Below are positions 47,301 to 53,072 of a stretch of 64,000 nt of DNA, piece by piece. The stretch spans positions 705,948 through 769,947 of the forward strand of contig NZ_JAFRDR010000003.1 in NCBI RefSeq assembly GCF_017377795.1. The letters run 5' to 3'. Both the position numbers and the translations under genes were made by a program. The stretch comes from Williamsia soli. GTDB taxonomy: Bacteria; Actinomycetota; Actinomycetes; Mycobacteriales; Mycobacteriaceae. The notes beneath the pieces were generated by a model. The model was not told the origin of the DNA and searched no databases. It worked only from the letters and a program-made list of their open reading frames with translations. Each line of letters begins with the position of its first letter. Position 1 is the first letter of the stretch.

Positions 47301-50231
47301 CAAGACATCGGAGATCGCTTCGGCGAGAAGCCTCTCCGACTCAGTGACTGCAGCCCGATGAGTCCTGGTGTCGACGTCGCTGGGGTGCGGAAGGGCCGCC
47401 CGATCGAGTTTTCCGGTGGTGGTGATGGGTAGCGCGTCGAGCTGCACGATGTGGGCCGGCCACATCGACGTCGGCAATCGCAGACTGATGTGGTTGCGGA
47501 CCCGTTTGGTCAGGCGCCTGTCGTTGTCGGGCGAGGCGATGTACAGGGCCAGGCGCGCATCAGCTTCGTCGCCGACCACGATCGCGGCAGCCTGGTGGAC
47601 TGCCGGATGGGTCATCGCTGCCATGGCGATTTCGCCCGGTTCCACACGCACACCACGGATCTGGACCTGATCATCACTGCGGCCCACGTAGTGGAGTTCT
47701 GCGAAGTTCTCACTCCAGCGAACGCGGTCGCCGGTGCGGTACATCCGGCTCCCTGACCCACCCCACGGGTTGGCGATGAAGGCAGCTGCGGTCAGGCCCG
47801 CGTGCTTGGAGTATCCCTGTGCCAGTGCAGGTCCCGCGAGATACAGATCACCTACCGCTCCGGGCGGCAACGGGCGGAGACGGTGATCCAGCACGTAGCA
47901 GGACATGCCCACGATCGGCCTGCCGATCGGAGGACGTGCACTGCCGCTTGCAGTGAGGGGTTCGGTGCCCGTCGCCATGACGGTCGATTCGGCGGGACCG
48001 TAGAGGTTGAACACCTCACGTCCGGTTCCCCAGCGCCGCACCACATCAGGCGGGCAGGCTTCACCGGCGAGCATCAACGTGGTGGACACGCCGTCGCGTA
48101 ACGCGGCCGGGTCCATCGACGACAGCACGCTGGGGGTGATCACCGTGTGTGTAACGGAGCTGCCGTTGAGGAAATCCGCGAGCTCGGCGCCGCCGACGAT
48201 TCCTGAAGGGGCCGGGCACAACGCCCCTCCACCCGCAGCAGCGAACAGGATCTCGAAGATGGATGCGTCGAAAGCCGGTGATGCCAGTCCGGATACGCGC
48301 AATACGTCGTCGGCACCCAGGTGCCGCTGCTGTTGCATCAGCGCCGACAGGCCACGGTGGGTGACCTGCACGCCCTTCGGGGTTCCGGTGGATCCCGAGG
48401 TGTAGACCAGGTAGGCAACGTCCGCGAGCTGAATCGGACGTTCGAAGACCAGAGGGGCATCGGAGGCACCTGCCAGGTCGACGTTGGTCAGATCGAACCA
48501 GCGATCACCGTGTTCGGCCGCTATGCCGCCCGAGGCCGTGAGGACGAGGACGGGATCGGAGTCTGCCAATTGCGCTGCGATCCGTGGCGCGGGATGCGCG
48601 GGGTCGAGTTGCATGATGGTGGCGCCGGTGTGAGCCACCGCCCAGAACGACAGCACCTGGTCGAGTCCGCGTCCGGTGCCGATTGCAACGGTGGTCCCGG
48701 GTTTCGCTCCACGGGCCTGCAAGATGTGCGCGAGTTGGCGAGACCGTGCCGCCAGTACGTCGTACGTCCAGTGCGCCCACCCGGCATGCAACGCTGGGCG
48801 GTCACTGTGACGGAAGGCCGCCTCATCCAACAGCTGCGGGAGTGTCATCGCGGACAGCGGCGGTGCGGCGGCGAGCGGAACTCGGTCTCGTTCGAACCGG
48901 GACAGCAACGGCAGATCGTCGACTGTGGTGCCCGGCGCCGAAACCGCTGTCGCGGCGAAGGACTCGATGAACGCCAGCAACCGACCGTGATGGCCACGCA
49001 GTTCCTCGAGGCCATACCGATTCGGATTTGCTTCGAGATCGAATCTGAACTCGTTGGAATTGTGCGGATTGCCGGTGCGGTACAGGTTCACCGCCAAGTC
49101 ATCGACAGCGCTGGTGGTGAGGATGTGCAACGACCCGGTGGCGTCTCCGAACTGCAGAGGATCGACGGTCAGCATCAGGTTCAGTAGCGGTCCGGCGAAC
49201 TCCCGAGCGGCCAACGACGACGTTGCACCGTCCATGAGCTCGCGTATGTCTTCGAACCGGAACCGCTGGTGCCGGAGCGCGCCCATCATGGCGGCCTGGG
49301 TGGATGCGACCGCAGACGCGAGCGTTGATTCCGCGCCAACGGCAGTCCGCAGCGGGACGACGTTGGAGACAGTGCTGTACGTGTTCCGGAGCGTCGCGGT
49401 GGTACGAGCAGCGACCGGAAGGCTGAGCGCCACATCGTCGCGTGCGGTCATTCTGCTCAGGTAACCGGAGGCTGCGGCGCCGACCAGCACCGGTAGCGAG
49501 GTCTTCAGCGCTGATTCCGCCCGCTGCAGCAGTTCCACCAACTCAGCCGGAATCAGGCATGAAACCCGTCGAGGGTCAGCCCCGGCGTGACCTACTCGAT
49601 GACTCAAAGACGCCGGCGACGTCAATTCAGCCACGTGCTCACGCCAATATTCGCGGTCCTTTTCGTACCGAGACGACGCTCGGTAGTCGATGTCTGCCTG
49701 AGCGAGACCCGCCAAGTCCGCGGCAGGAATGTCATCGACGGGTCCATCGGCAACGCGCTGGTTATATGCAGACGCAACGAGTTTGAGCGTCTTGAAAGCG
49801 CCGGTGCCGTCGAATGTGAGGTGGTGCCCGCGCTGGTAGTACAGCCACTTGTCGTCGGCAACGCGCAGGATCGCAGACGCCATCAGACGGTCGGTGAACA
49901 GATCCACCGGCCGCGTGTAATCGGCGCGCATCCACTCATGGGCCGCGTTCATCGGATCGGCTTCGCCACGCAGATCCGACACGGTGATATCACCGCTCAG
50001 ATCATGGTCAATAACCTGCTCGACACCGCTCGAGGTCTGTTCGAACCGGGTGAAGGCGATCCCGGTCTGCCGGCCGACCTCTTGTGTCACCGTACGAAGG
50101 AGGTCCGGATCGATATCGCCGGTCAGTTCAACATATTCGGCGATATTGATCGGGCACAGGGGCATCGCCTGCTGCGCCGACCAGAGCGCTCGCTGGGCGC
50201 GAGTCAGCTGCTGGCGGAGCACCATGCCCAC
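32322..50231 (-). CDS. Giant six-module non-ribosomal peptide synthetase with C-terminal thioesterase
   Basis: 5969 aa from GTG 50231 (gaggagg 7 nt upstream). Domain order: C-A-T, C-A-T, C-A-T, C-A-T, C-T, C-A-T-TE. All six condensation domains keep HHxxxDG: HHLTFDG (about residue 134), HHAAVDG (1175), HHVAVDG (2232), HHIVVDG (3291), HHVAADG (4311), HHIAMDG (4866). The five adenylation cores lie near 606, 1636, 2710, 3744 and 5307. All six carrier domains have the pantetheine Ser (near 992, 2034, 3107, 4125, 4682, 5677). The thioesterase has GWSLG near 5808. There is no epimerisation domain. C1 resembles the EntF starter domain (AEYVELTG, YYQRGHHL), pointing to an N-acyl or N-aryl cap. Specificity codes read by eye: A3 DFWNLGMVHK (Thr), A2 DVFSVAMVHK (Thr-like), A1 DAFVMALVMK, A4 DAIFVGFIAK, last DALFFGLVLK. 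The last A core reads TGNPNG instead of TGxPKG. No MbtH gene or phosphopantetheinyl transferase is in the window. Confidence 0.95.
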   Translation of the reverse strand: MGMVLRQQLTRAQRALWSAQQAMPLCPINIAEYVELTGDIDPDLLRTVTQEVGRQTGIAFTRFEQTSSGVEQVIDHDLSGDITVSDLRGEADPMNAAHEWMRADYTRPVDLFTDRLMASAILRVADDKWLYYQRGHHLTFDGTGAFKTLKLVASAYNQRVADGPVDDIPAADLAGLAQADIDYRASSRYEKDREYWREHVAELTSPASLSHRVGHAGADPRRVSCLIPAELVELLQRAESALKTSLPVLVGAAASGYLSRMTARDDVALSLPVAARTTATLRNTYSTVSNVVPLRTAVGAESTLASAVASTQAAMMGALRHQRFRFEDIRELMDGATSSLAAREFAGPLLNLMLTVDPLQFGDATGSLHILTTSAVDDLAVNLYRTGNPHNSNEFRFDLEANPNRYGLEELRGHHGRLLAFIESFAATAVSAPGTTVDDLPLLSRFERDRVPLAAAPPLSAMTLPQLLDEAAFRHSDRPALHAGWAHWTYDVLAARSRQLAHILQARGAKPGTTVAIGTGRGLDQVLSFWAVAHTGATIMQLDPAHPAPRIAAQLADSDPVLVLTASGGIAAEHGDRWFDLTNVDLAGASDAPLVFERPIQLADVAYLVYTSGSTGTPKGVQVTHRGLSALMQQQRHLGADDVLRVSGLASPAFDASIFEILFAAAGGGALCPAPSGIVGGAELADFLNGSSVTHTVITPSVLSSMDPAALRDGVSTTLMLAGEACPPDVVRRWGTGREVFNLYGPAESTVMATGTEPLTASGSARPPIGRPIVGMSCYVLDHRLRPLPPGAVGDLYLAGPALAQGYSKHAGLTAAAFIANPWGGSGSRMYRTGDRVRWSENFAELHYVGRSDDQVQIRGVRVEPGEIAMAAMTHPAVHQAAAIVVGDEADARLALYIASPDNDRRLTKRVRNHISLRLPTSMWPAHIVQLDALPITTTGKLDRAALPHPSDVDTRTHRAAVTESERLLAEAISDVLTITNPSMDDDILALGGSSLDATRIVARIKAVTGSTLGVRDVLEAADLAELAEVIDRTASGPQREDAVTIRPPRPEASSGQISLILADRLQPGSTANHLSAAIELRGTLDRDALIVAITDVVERHEALRTIIRMETDGTDWQEIVSAAEALFSADFGFEAPETDFDLLSADTIDPTVRPPLALQLRTIDEGVHQLLVRTHHAAVDGWSLGVLVADLAIAYRARIARADPAWAPTTQYIDAGVDARVASEVSAAQLERWQRRLENLPSRPELPTDLSVARTRTEPAPAAVVRRALGPEMSSALNEAATQRGTSTFAWLHACLAVTIARYTGADDLVIVVPQAGRSGPDLDNAVGMYVNPVATRIRIAAAETFDGVLVKSTDAIDFALDNADVPFSTVAAAVEPRRDITVSPLADILLTYQNQPLGQWNVDDLQIEVHPSDSRHARAALQWSVDDTADGLRIELTYRSDLFSQSMAAALCHAYVTAIAQSVAVPSSSPAELVPGSQTPVRNAVRPAGGTLVDRIRDVAQHTPNAPALTFGDETRDYGRLVADAETLATELQDVGVGRGDLVAVALPRNADALAVQLAVLWAGAAYVPIDPDYPQQRIAAILEDANPRAVVVSSSTKHHFSASLPQIDLDGGRRPIESSAPFTPVDITPSDGAYVIFTSGSTGRPKGVSVTHGNAIALLDAARQSYTFTPHDVFSCTHSTAFDVSVFEIFAAWTAGARVVLVDRPTVLDPQLLWPLLRQSGVTILSQTPSAFYPLAVVATRDADPGQLRAVVFAGEALRPARLLDWRAAFGERVLLSNMYGITETTVHLTIGPVTPSDSRSLIGEPLAGTTLLILDRHLHPVPVGVWGELYACGPQVTRGYVGKPALTAERFVACPEGLGGGRMYRSGDVVRMTIDGDLEYRGRSDRQVQVRGHRVEPGDIASALTTISGVAEAEVLIRNTESAGGGDITGYVRLRTDDLIDDVLDEDRLRVAAGQVLPGYLVPARIVVVQQWPLNASGKRDLAALPIPAAHAEPVGEGVISPVRAVVAEVLRIDPGAIGPNVGLFDLGANSLSAMHIALLLSERTGRDVGVRMVADSTSIADLETAVNAAPRHTNPGLPTGQTSPPPPTSQQRALWVLSRIDAGSAVYHLPAVLDLPGAATPRTVVDALTDVVARHEVLRTVLADNAGLPQPQLLPIDRVRNQLSGLLSPRPLPTAHAAANLQAEALRPFDLATDLPWRADLFSAEPGTEQNDAPGAAPTLRLLLVAHHVAVDGWSMTVLAEDFGRALRARIANTAPTWPAPAAQYRDHAWAATRALGTPGHSSAYRDQLLDHWSRVLDGAPIHLQLPFQANPAQMPSGPEPAQYLDVAVSERTRAALQQLAVGESASVFHVLHAALAATLGQFTGTDDIVIGTPTAGRTTDMMSAVGMFVQTVVLRSDTAPAASLRTAIRLSHHVVTDAIAHAEVSFEEVKEQLAPPRTLDSDAYLDVMIAYQLAPSSPAERDVTLTPIRVGQARVPLEFTITDNGEGAPLQITLTYGLWHVRPAMAQRLIGALVRTIEAMSRTVDPATVTMHELTAPDAEHLADAQMPAVPALRDDFVDVTEAIVLRAYTDPDAVAVSDADGAVTYSELVSRAIDVAGVLRDRSVGRGDFVAVLADRNTDTVVAMVGVLLVGAGYVPIEPTYPAERIAGILRDANPAAVLGASRYATAATGLADIVDIGSTAPSPTALADLRDTAVAPRPNDPAYVIYTSGSTGTPKGVVITRSNMATLLESALSTIDARTDDVWTWFHSAAFDFSVWEIFGPLTSGGRVVVVDHDTAREPAALVELLNRQAVTILNQTPTAFSRLLQLPTVATGNGRAIPESLRVVLFGGEALDPKALASWHARHRQVRLVNMYGITETTVHASVTEVDVTDSRSLIGSALPGVGLVVLDRYLRPQPVGATGELYITGPQVTAGYANMPGLTATRFVATPWGPAGSRMYRTGDLARWVDDSRLEYLGRGDQQLKIRGHRIEPGEITAVLRAQSGVADAKVLLRNSDRVGEEVLVAYVVVDDAGVSSTRLRTACAAILPAHLVPAQVQIIDDWPLTSTGKLDVARLPALTAPEASRPLHGTEVAVAAAVAEVLDIEAGAIGPDTNFFELGGNSLSAARLSAAISAVTGADLPVRAIFEQPTIALLAADIDTASVRPQALPVATPVRRERPSRVPLTAQQQALWLNWQLDPERTDYNLGGLVPMADMSPERIGVLVRTLVARHEGLRTRFPADSAGPWQQLVDTIEVDTSAQVVADPMAALAELDRPFDLERELPWRIAVFESPMGGVELAVVVHHIVVDGESVRVLHAEAAALAAGIELPPVSLDYGDYTAWAGETLAHNGQILRQYWEGVFAEPVSRPQLPCLRPPVGEAGPASIAEVVIDPVRMRQLREQAQAHHSSPFMVVHAVLAVLLARLGDEPDVVIGTVAAGRDTPEFARTVGMLARTVLLRTDIDIERPFSAIVRQVTRTDLDSLAHGAYPAEAIADLADPEHRRGVRPVVDVFVADLGTALEGNHTNVERPYARFGLDLTVAEVGDALQIRLAYSESRMDTADAKLFVDRLATLLYAVLDDPAAPPARHLVGSTGDIESIPQITDFEPLPDLLRRSVMTQPLATAVEDEAWVLSYRDLDSISTTIARALIARGIGAGDVVAICVQRSAWSILATWAIAKTGAAFVTLGVNDPLSRQRTMARAAGATIGLHGPGQRPELSVVDWLDLADVGRDAAFAGDASAFRADERRRSIRPDDVAYIIFTSGSTGEPKGVSVTHAGLRPLVDAVITHVDLTPDNRVLHNYATTFDAHLIELIPAFAAGATVVVCPPEVIGGNELGELLTRRAITTFFSTPAVMATIDPETLSSVRIVVTGGEALQESVAARWAPGRRIVNFYGPTEATIAATANPSVVAAPVIPIGRSMAAAAAYVLDHRLRPVPHGIVGELYLAGPAVARGYTGASALTSTRFVAHPFDPNGSRMYRTGDLVHRNASGDIVMHGRSDEQIKVRGVRLEPAEIDAALMSLPGVERATTAISTGGVEPVLASWLIPDPDHPFDAGSIRDQLRAILPGTHIPTHITVVDHFPMTPSGKLDRRALPAPSPVIDDLVPLQTPTEDILAAIWAEVLDVPAESLGRQSEFFATGGTSLSASRVAGRLRQQLNRDVTVRHVLDARSLAALAASVDLLAPSLSSRDAPHHRPVPADLGLAYPQQRLWVLNRIDQNSTAYVIPMVLRLTGALDTERLADAVAELQRRHGTLRATYPQTSLGPRQLVGEPAEVRRAPVTDIPGDGVMGRIAELITTPFDLTTEPGFRAEVLVAGESEAWLVIALHHVAADGWSMPILLGDLVGAYSGELTPGPALTYADFTQWQGAHLGDPADPASRYAQQIAFWRREMADVPGPVRLPGRATDPSDVGDGGAVHGTIDATTLASLTAVGQAESSTLFHVTHTALAALLAQRTGSRDLVVGAPVLGRDDPVWEPVVGMFVNTLALRTVVDPESTVRTALRRTRDTDLTAHAHADVPYDAVARAVSPAGRAGTAAVAGADPLISVLLVHQEALGAMTSDQLALPGLEVEVLSDTARLVAPKYDLEFVLSAGAGGDLDITVVHGPAIPAGLADELLAEFTRLLLAAATAPDQPFPVVHIREIAPRPEPAEISVAAPPSWSPAAEDLELEGIVTAAMATVLGLSVGEIDRDASFFDIGGTSLSATQVVAIIGEATATAIPVRHVFAAPSPIALTSLLLQSESPGVEALPPLTGAGAPPDLGPVPLSPAQQRLWLIQQMLPERPLYAVPVVVGVPSGADPFAAWNAVAARHAPLRTIYPDRSGAPVQVTLDEIPPITDLGDRELTDVVATLLATPFDLTASVPVRPALVDQSGHRFLVIVAHHIAMDGESVAVLRRDLDAALAGRPLQPLPVDYGQVSRWQNVVNAGTRDEMLSYWQQALAGYPGVLELPDCAPRDPQRSLRTATVAVPVDEPTTEAVALTARRRGVSEFHVYHAAVALTLSIACGTDDVAVGTPVSLRRHPETADMVGMFVSTVALRTTLHTGMTTDDLLELVRDIDLAALDHALLPFDEVVAQQDPIRELGRHPVVQVTLSVNDEPGGHVPNELSPNSEFDLQVTVGRDTAMFTYATALYDKRAIETLALRWKVALRLIVADEITSLEAADLRTEEERADRLHRVPSRPEVTLGELLQDSLRRRPAAVAVDDGVTAATYAQLDHWSAAVAADLQAAGVEWGDPVAMMLPRSVESVVAFWAIARLGAVYVPVDPRYPSERIERMIAISGAQVAVTAPNAAHHCRVQVPVAAPDDNAPVVGWTPMRVDDAAYLLFTSGTTGNPNGVVVSHRGLRNLVEPAVFSATDDDRVAHLASPSFDASILEMVWAFASGVTLAVVPADDASGRTLTDQLQQLGVTQAFATPSVLATLDETALPALRALFVGGEACPPELVRRWSHGRSLTNLYGPTETTVLGTARGSMQPESAAVIGRGVPGLRSHVLDSHLRPTPDGAVGELYFTGSALALGYRRDPALTAARFVAAPGGERMYRTGDLVRRLESGDLEYLGRADRQVKIRGQRIEPGEVDAALVAAGARTAATVLRTGPTGPVLVSYVIAADPTDSVPERFMDVLVAQLPHHLVPAAVVLVPELPRTPVGKLDTAALPEPVWTVAGGVPRTPTEAAVVEVFRDVVGNHELGIYDDFFAVGGNSLLLASAAAALTARLGRPVPAAVLFAQTTPVALAAVLDQYADLAAGLGAVVDLSAGRAGTPLWCIHPISGLVNDYRPLAATLSIPVLGLQMPGLDDPAAPHLLTIEELAAHHVATIRSTQPSGPYRLLGWSLGAVLAHEVTRQLTASGAVVDTLVLLDPRLDHEASRGAAIDASLEAALRAIDHERFEQYRVRCVEAITAAAAYQPGPSRAERTILIAAQDNPDPTQWEQLVTGTMNLERVPVAHHAMGSEEAMTAIAGLVGGHIDAPVSDGLSSNTDLDITDGTRREN

Positions 50232-50265
50232 GAGGGCCCCTCCTCACTTGGGTTGAGGCGCAATA

Positions 50266-51756
50266 TCACCTAACTTCGATGTTCGATGTTGGTTCTAGAG
50301 CAACCTCGATATTTTGGTGTTTGTTTCGCTTCCTTCCGAAGAGACCGCCGACGCGCTGATTCTTCAAGACATCTGACGAGGTGTAGTAGTAGCCATATTT
50401 GTACGCACCGCCTCGTGTAGGAACATCAGTGAGAACGACGCCAATCAGATCGGCGTTTACCGCCTCTAACTGCTCTATGCTTGCCGCAACATCGGGCAAC
50501 CGAGACTGATTGGCACGAGCTACGAGTAGCACGCCGTCCGCCCACTGCGACAACACAGCAGCATCCGTTACGGGCAACAGCGGCGGCGAATCGATTACCA
50601 CATAGTCGAACATTGCTGACAAGTTCTCGATACCCTGACCGGCCTTCTTGGACCCCAACAGCTCAGCCGGATTGGGAGGTTGAGGACCGCTCGCGAGGAT
50701 ATGCAAGCCAACCACATCGCTGGATTGCAGCAAGTCAGCCATGGTTCCGTCGCCTTTTAGATAGTTCGTAAAACCAATATCCCCGATGCCGCCCGTGCGG
50801 TGATAGACCTGCGGTCGTCGAAGGTCGGCGTCGACCAACACGACGCGTTTACCCGTCTCGGCAAGTGCCGCTGCCAAGTTCATCGCAGTAGTGGTCTTGC
50901 CCTCAGCGGCTAACGCGCTTGTTACCAAGATTCGCCGGATCGGCCTGTCAACACTGGCGAATGACAAATTTGTTCGGAGCTTTCTGTACGATTCTGCCGC
51001 AAGTGTCGCACCCGACCCAAAGTTGATCAGACCACGACCCTTCAAAGTGTCGTCAGATGGCACTGACGCCATGACCGGTGCACTCGTTACTCCCTCGACG
51101 CCCTCGCCGTCGCGAACGCGGTTGTCGAACCGGCTACGAATAGCGACCCACGCCAGTCCGAGGATCAGTCCTACTGCTATGCCCGCTAGCACATTCCGTT
51201 CGGTGCGCGGCGCGATCGGGCTGTCCTCAACATTTGCCGGCGAGACTGTAGTGATCTTCGCAAGTGGCGACCCACCACCGCTCGGAGTCTCGAGCTCACT
51301 CACGTACTCCTCAAGGGATGCTGCGACTGCATTCGCCAACTCCGCGGCACGCACGGCATTTGTCCCCTCAGCAGAGACATTCAGAAGCACCGTGTCAGGC
51401 GTAGTAGTCGCACTGACCGCAACCTTAGCTTCAGAAAGGGAGATACCGGACTGAAAAGAGCCGAGCGCTCCCGTCAACACCGCTTCTGAGTTCACCAGCC
51501 GTGTGTACGACGTAACTCGCTGTTGAGACGCCAGCGAGCCTTGGTAAGCGGATTGCGCGTTATCTTCGTTGCCTGAAGTTACGTACATTGTGGCGGTTGA
51601 TCTGTACGTAGGATCCTGATACAAACTCAGACCCAGACCAACCGCTCCGCCAAGCAGCGCAAGAATAATTACGATCGGCCAGCCGCGCCGAAGCGCCACA
51701 AGGGATGAACGCATGGAGGACGCCTTAGCCGGTTTGATCGGCTTGCGCGAGGTCAT
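50266..51756 (-). CDS. Wzz-type co-polymerase fused to BY-kinase (intact), locus B
   Basis: About 496 aa from ATG 51756; GTG 51762 and TTG 51777 are in-frame alternatives and the ribosome site is weak. Membrane segments lie at about 27-50 (WPIVIILALLGGAVGLGL) and about 190-210, flanking the Wzz-like outer region. The kinase part is complete: Walker A SALAAEGKTTTAMNLA (about 279), A' VVLVDADLRRPQ, Walker B YVVIDSPPLLP. The tail carries a tyrosine cluster (YKYGYYYTSS, about 451-460) for autophosphorylation. It should set chain length and activity of locus B polymerisation through phosphorylation cycles. It ends 34 bp before the NRPS start. Base composition is lower in GC than the NRPS. The paralogue at 16985 lacks the A' residues and the Tyr cluster. 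Confidence 0.9.
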   Translation of the reverse strand: MTSRKPIKPAKASSMRSSLVALRRGWPIVIILALLGGAVGLGLSLYQDPTYRSTATMYVTSGNEDNAQSAYQGSLASQQRVTSYTRLVNSEAVLTGALGSFQSGISLSEAKVAVSATTTPDTVLLNVSAEGTNAVRAAELANAVAASLEEYVSELETPSGGGSPLAKITTVSPANVEDSPIAPRTERNVLAGIAVGLILGLAWVAIRSRFDNRVRDGEGVEGVTSAPVMASVPSDDTLKGRGLINFGSGATLAAESYRKLRTNLSFASVDRPIRRILVTSALAAEGKTTTAMNLAAALAETGKRVVLVDADLRRPQVYHRTGGIGDIGFTNYLKGDGTMADLLQSSDVVGLHILASGPQPPNPAELLGSKKAGQGIENLSAMFDYVVIDSPPLLPVTDAAVLSQWADGVLLVARANQSRLPDVAASIEQLEAVNADLIGVVLTDVPTRGGAYKYGYYYTSSDVLKNQRVGGLFGRKRNKHQNIEVALEPTSNIEVR

Positions 51757-51947
51757 AGTCACCAATTTAAGCCCCAATCGTGGCTACAGGAAAAAATTAC
51801 TACTCCGGAGACATCCCCCGACATCGGCCAGCTCCGAACTGAACTAAACGGCTCCAGCCTGAAGTCTAACCCGCGGAGACAATACCCGCACGATGGACAA
51901 CGGGCGCCTATCACGACCTTCTGCACTTCAGACGCCTTCTTAAACTG

Positions 51948-53072
51948 CTAGCCACGACGCTGTCGTATCGCCGAACGCAAAACACTCGCGTAACCAGAAC
52001 AGACCCCCTCCCAGGTATACGCTTCTGACTGACGATCACGAACGGCCATAGTTAGCCGCTGCCTCAGGTTTGGATCCTCCATCAGCGCATCCAAAGCGCG
52101 TGCAATCTCTTGTGGGTCGGGAGCAGTAAAAACCGCGCCTCCGTCACCCAAGACTTCGCGGTTATAGACCGTGTCCCTTGCTACTGTCGGCGCTCCACAG
52201 GCCATAGCCTGAACTAGAGCCGGATTCGTTCCCCCGACGCTATGCCCATGAAAATATGCGCCAGCATTACTCCAAAGCGCGAATAGTTTCTTGTCGTCCC
52301 TGAGGTGACCCAACCATTCAACGTTGTCGTGACTTGCCGAGAGGGCAGCCGCACGGTCGTCGAGCTCGCCGCCGTACCCAGTCGACCCCACAATCACCAC
52401 TTGACGACGCTCAGCAAGAATGCTCACCGCATCAAAGAATGTCTCCGTCGAGTTCTCGGGCACAAACCGGGCGACATACAAGATGTACGTTCCTGGCGCT
52501 AGACCCGGCACAGGATCATTGTCGGCCGAAACAGTGCCGCCATATGGCAAAAACTCCGATTCACGCCCAAAGTCGCGCCGCCATCGCGCTGCGATCTCCT
52601 CAGAATCGCTTACGATCACATCGGCAAACCTTGCAGTAAATCGAGCGCCAAACTTAAAAACAGCCTTGGCCAGGCGGCCCCACTTCTCGCGCTCCCATTC
52701 AATTCCATCAACATTAACGACAGTAGGCACGCGCGACAACTTCAAAATCGGCAACCAGAATCCGTTGGCGACATTCAACACCAATGCCACGTCTGGGCGT
52801 TTAAAAGCTGCGTGCAAAACCGACGACAACCCGTAAGACAAGGTACTAATGGATCGAGACTCAATACCCGGCGTAAGAATGCTGACTATAGAACCCTTGT
52901 CGCGCCTGCCTGAAGCTTCTTCTTCAACGGTTGCGCCGCGCCGCGAATAGACAACAGCATCCCAACCCTCATCGGCAAGGTACGGCGCCAGATGCCTGAT
53001 GAGGGTCTCAAAACCACCATAGTAGCTGGGGTAACCACGCGAACCGATTATCGCAACCTTGGGCATCTTCAC
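51948..53072 (-). CDS. GT4 glycosyltransferase with DUF1972 N-terminus (rhamnosyltransferase-like)
   Basis: 374 aa from GTG 53072 in GTGA overlap with the Wzy-like stop. The N-terminus VAIIGSRGYPSYYGGFETL is the DUF1972 signature found in capsule rhamnosyltransferases of the Cps2T/WchF type. The donor domain follows with YILYVARFVPENSTE and FHGHSVGGTNPALVQAMACG in the EX7E region, where the first Glu is replaced by a His/Gly-rich stretch as in this subfamily. It probably adds the second sugar, often rhamnose, to the lipid-linked primer. An rmlB gene at the right edge of the window would supply dTDP-rhamnose precursors. The 191 bp between this gene and the kinase gene hold no ORF and may carry an internal promoter. 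Confidence 0.85.
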   Translation of the reverse strand: MKMPKVAIIGSRGYPSYYGGFETLIRHLAPYLADEGWDAVVYSRRGATVEEEASGRRDKGSIVSILTPGIESRSISTLSYGLSSVLHAAFKRPDVALVLNVANGFWLPILKLSRVPTVVNVDGIEWEREKWGRLAKAVFKFGARFTARFADVIVSDSEEIAARWRRDFGRESEFLPYGGTVSADNDPVPGLAPGTYILYVARFVPENSTETFFDAVSILAERRQVVIVGSTGYGGELDDRAAALSASHDNVEWLGHLRDDKKLFALWSNAGAYFHGHSVGGTNPALVQAMACGAPTVARDTVYNREVLGDGGAVFTAPDPQEIARALDALMEDPNLRQRLTMAVRDRQSEAYTWEGVCSGYASVLRSAIRQRRG

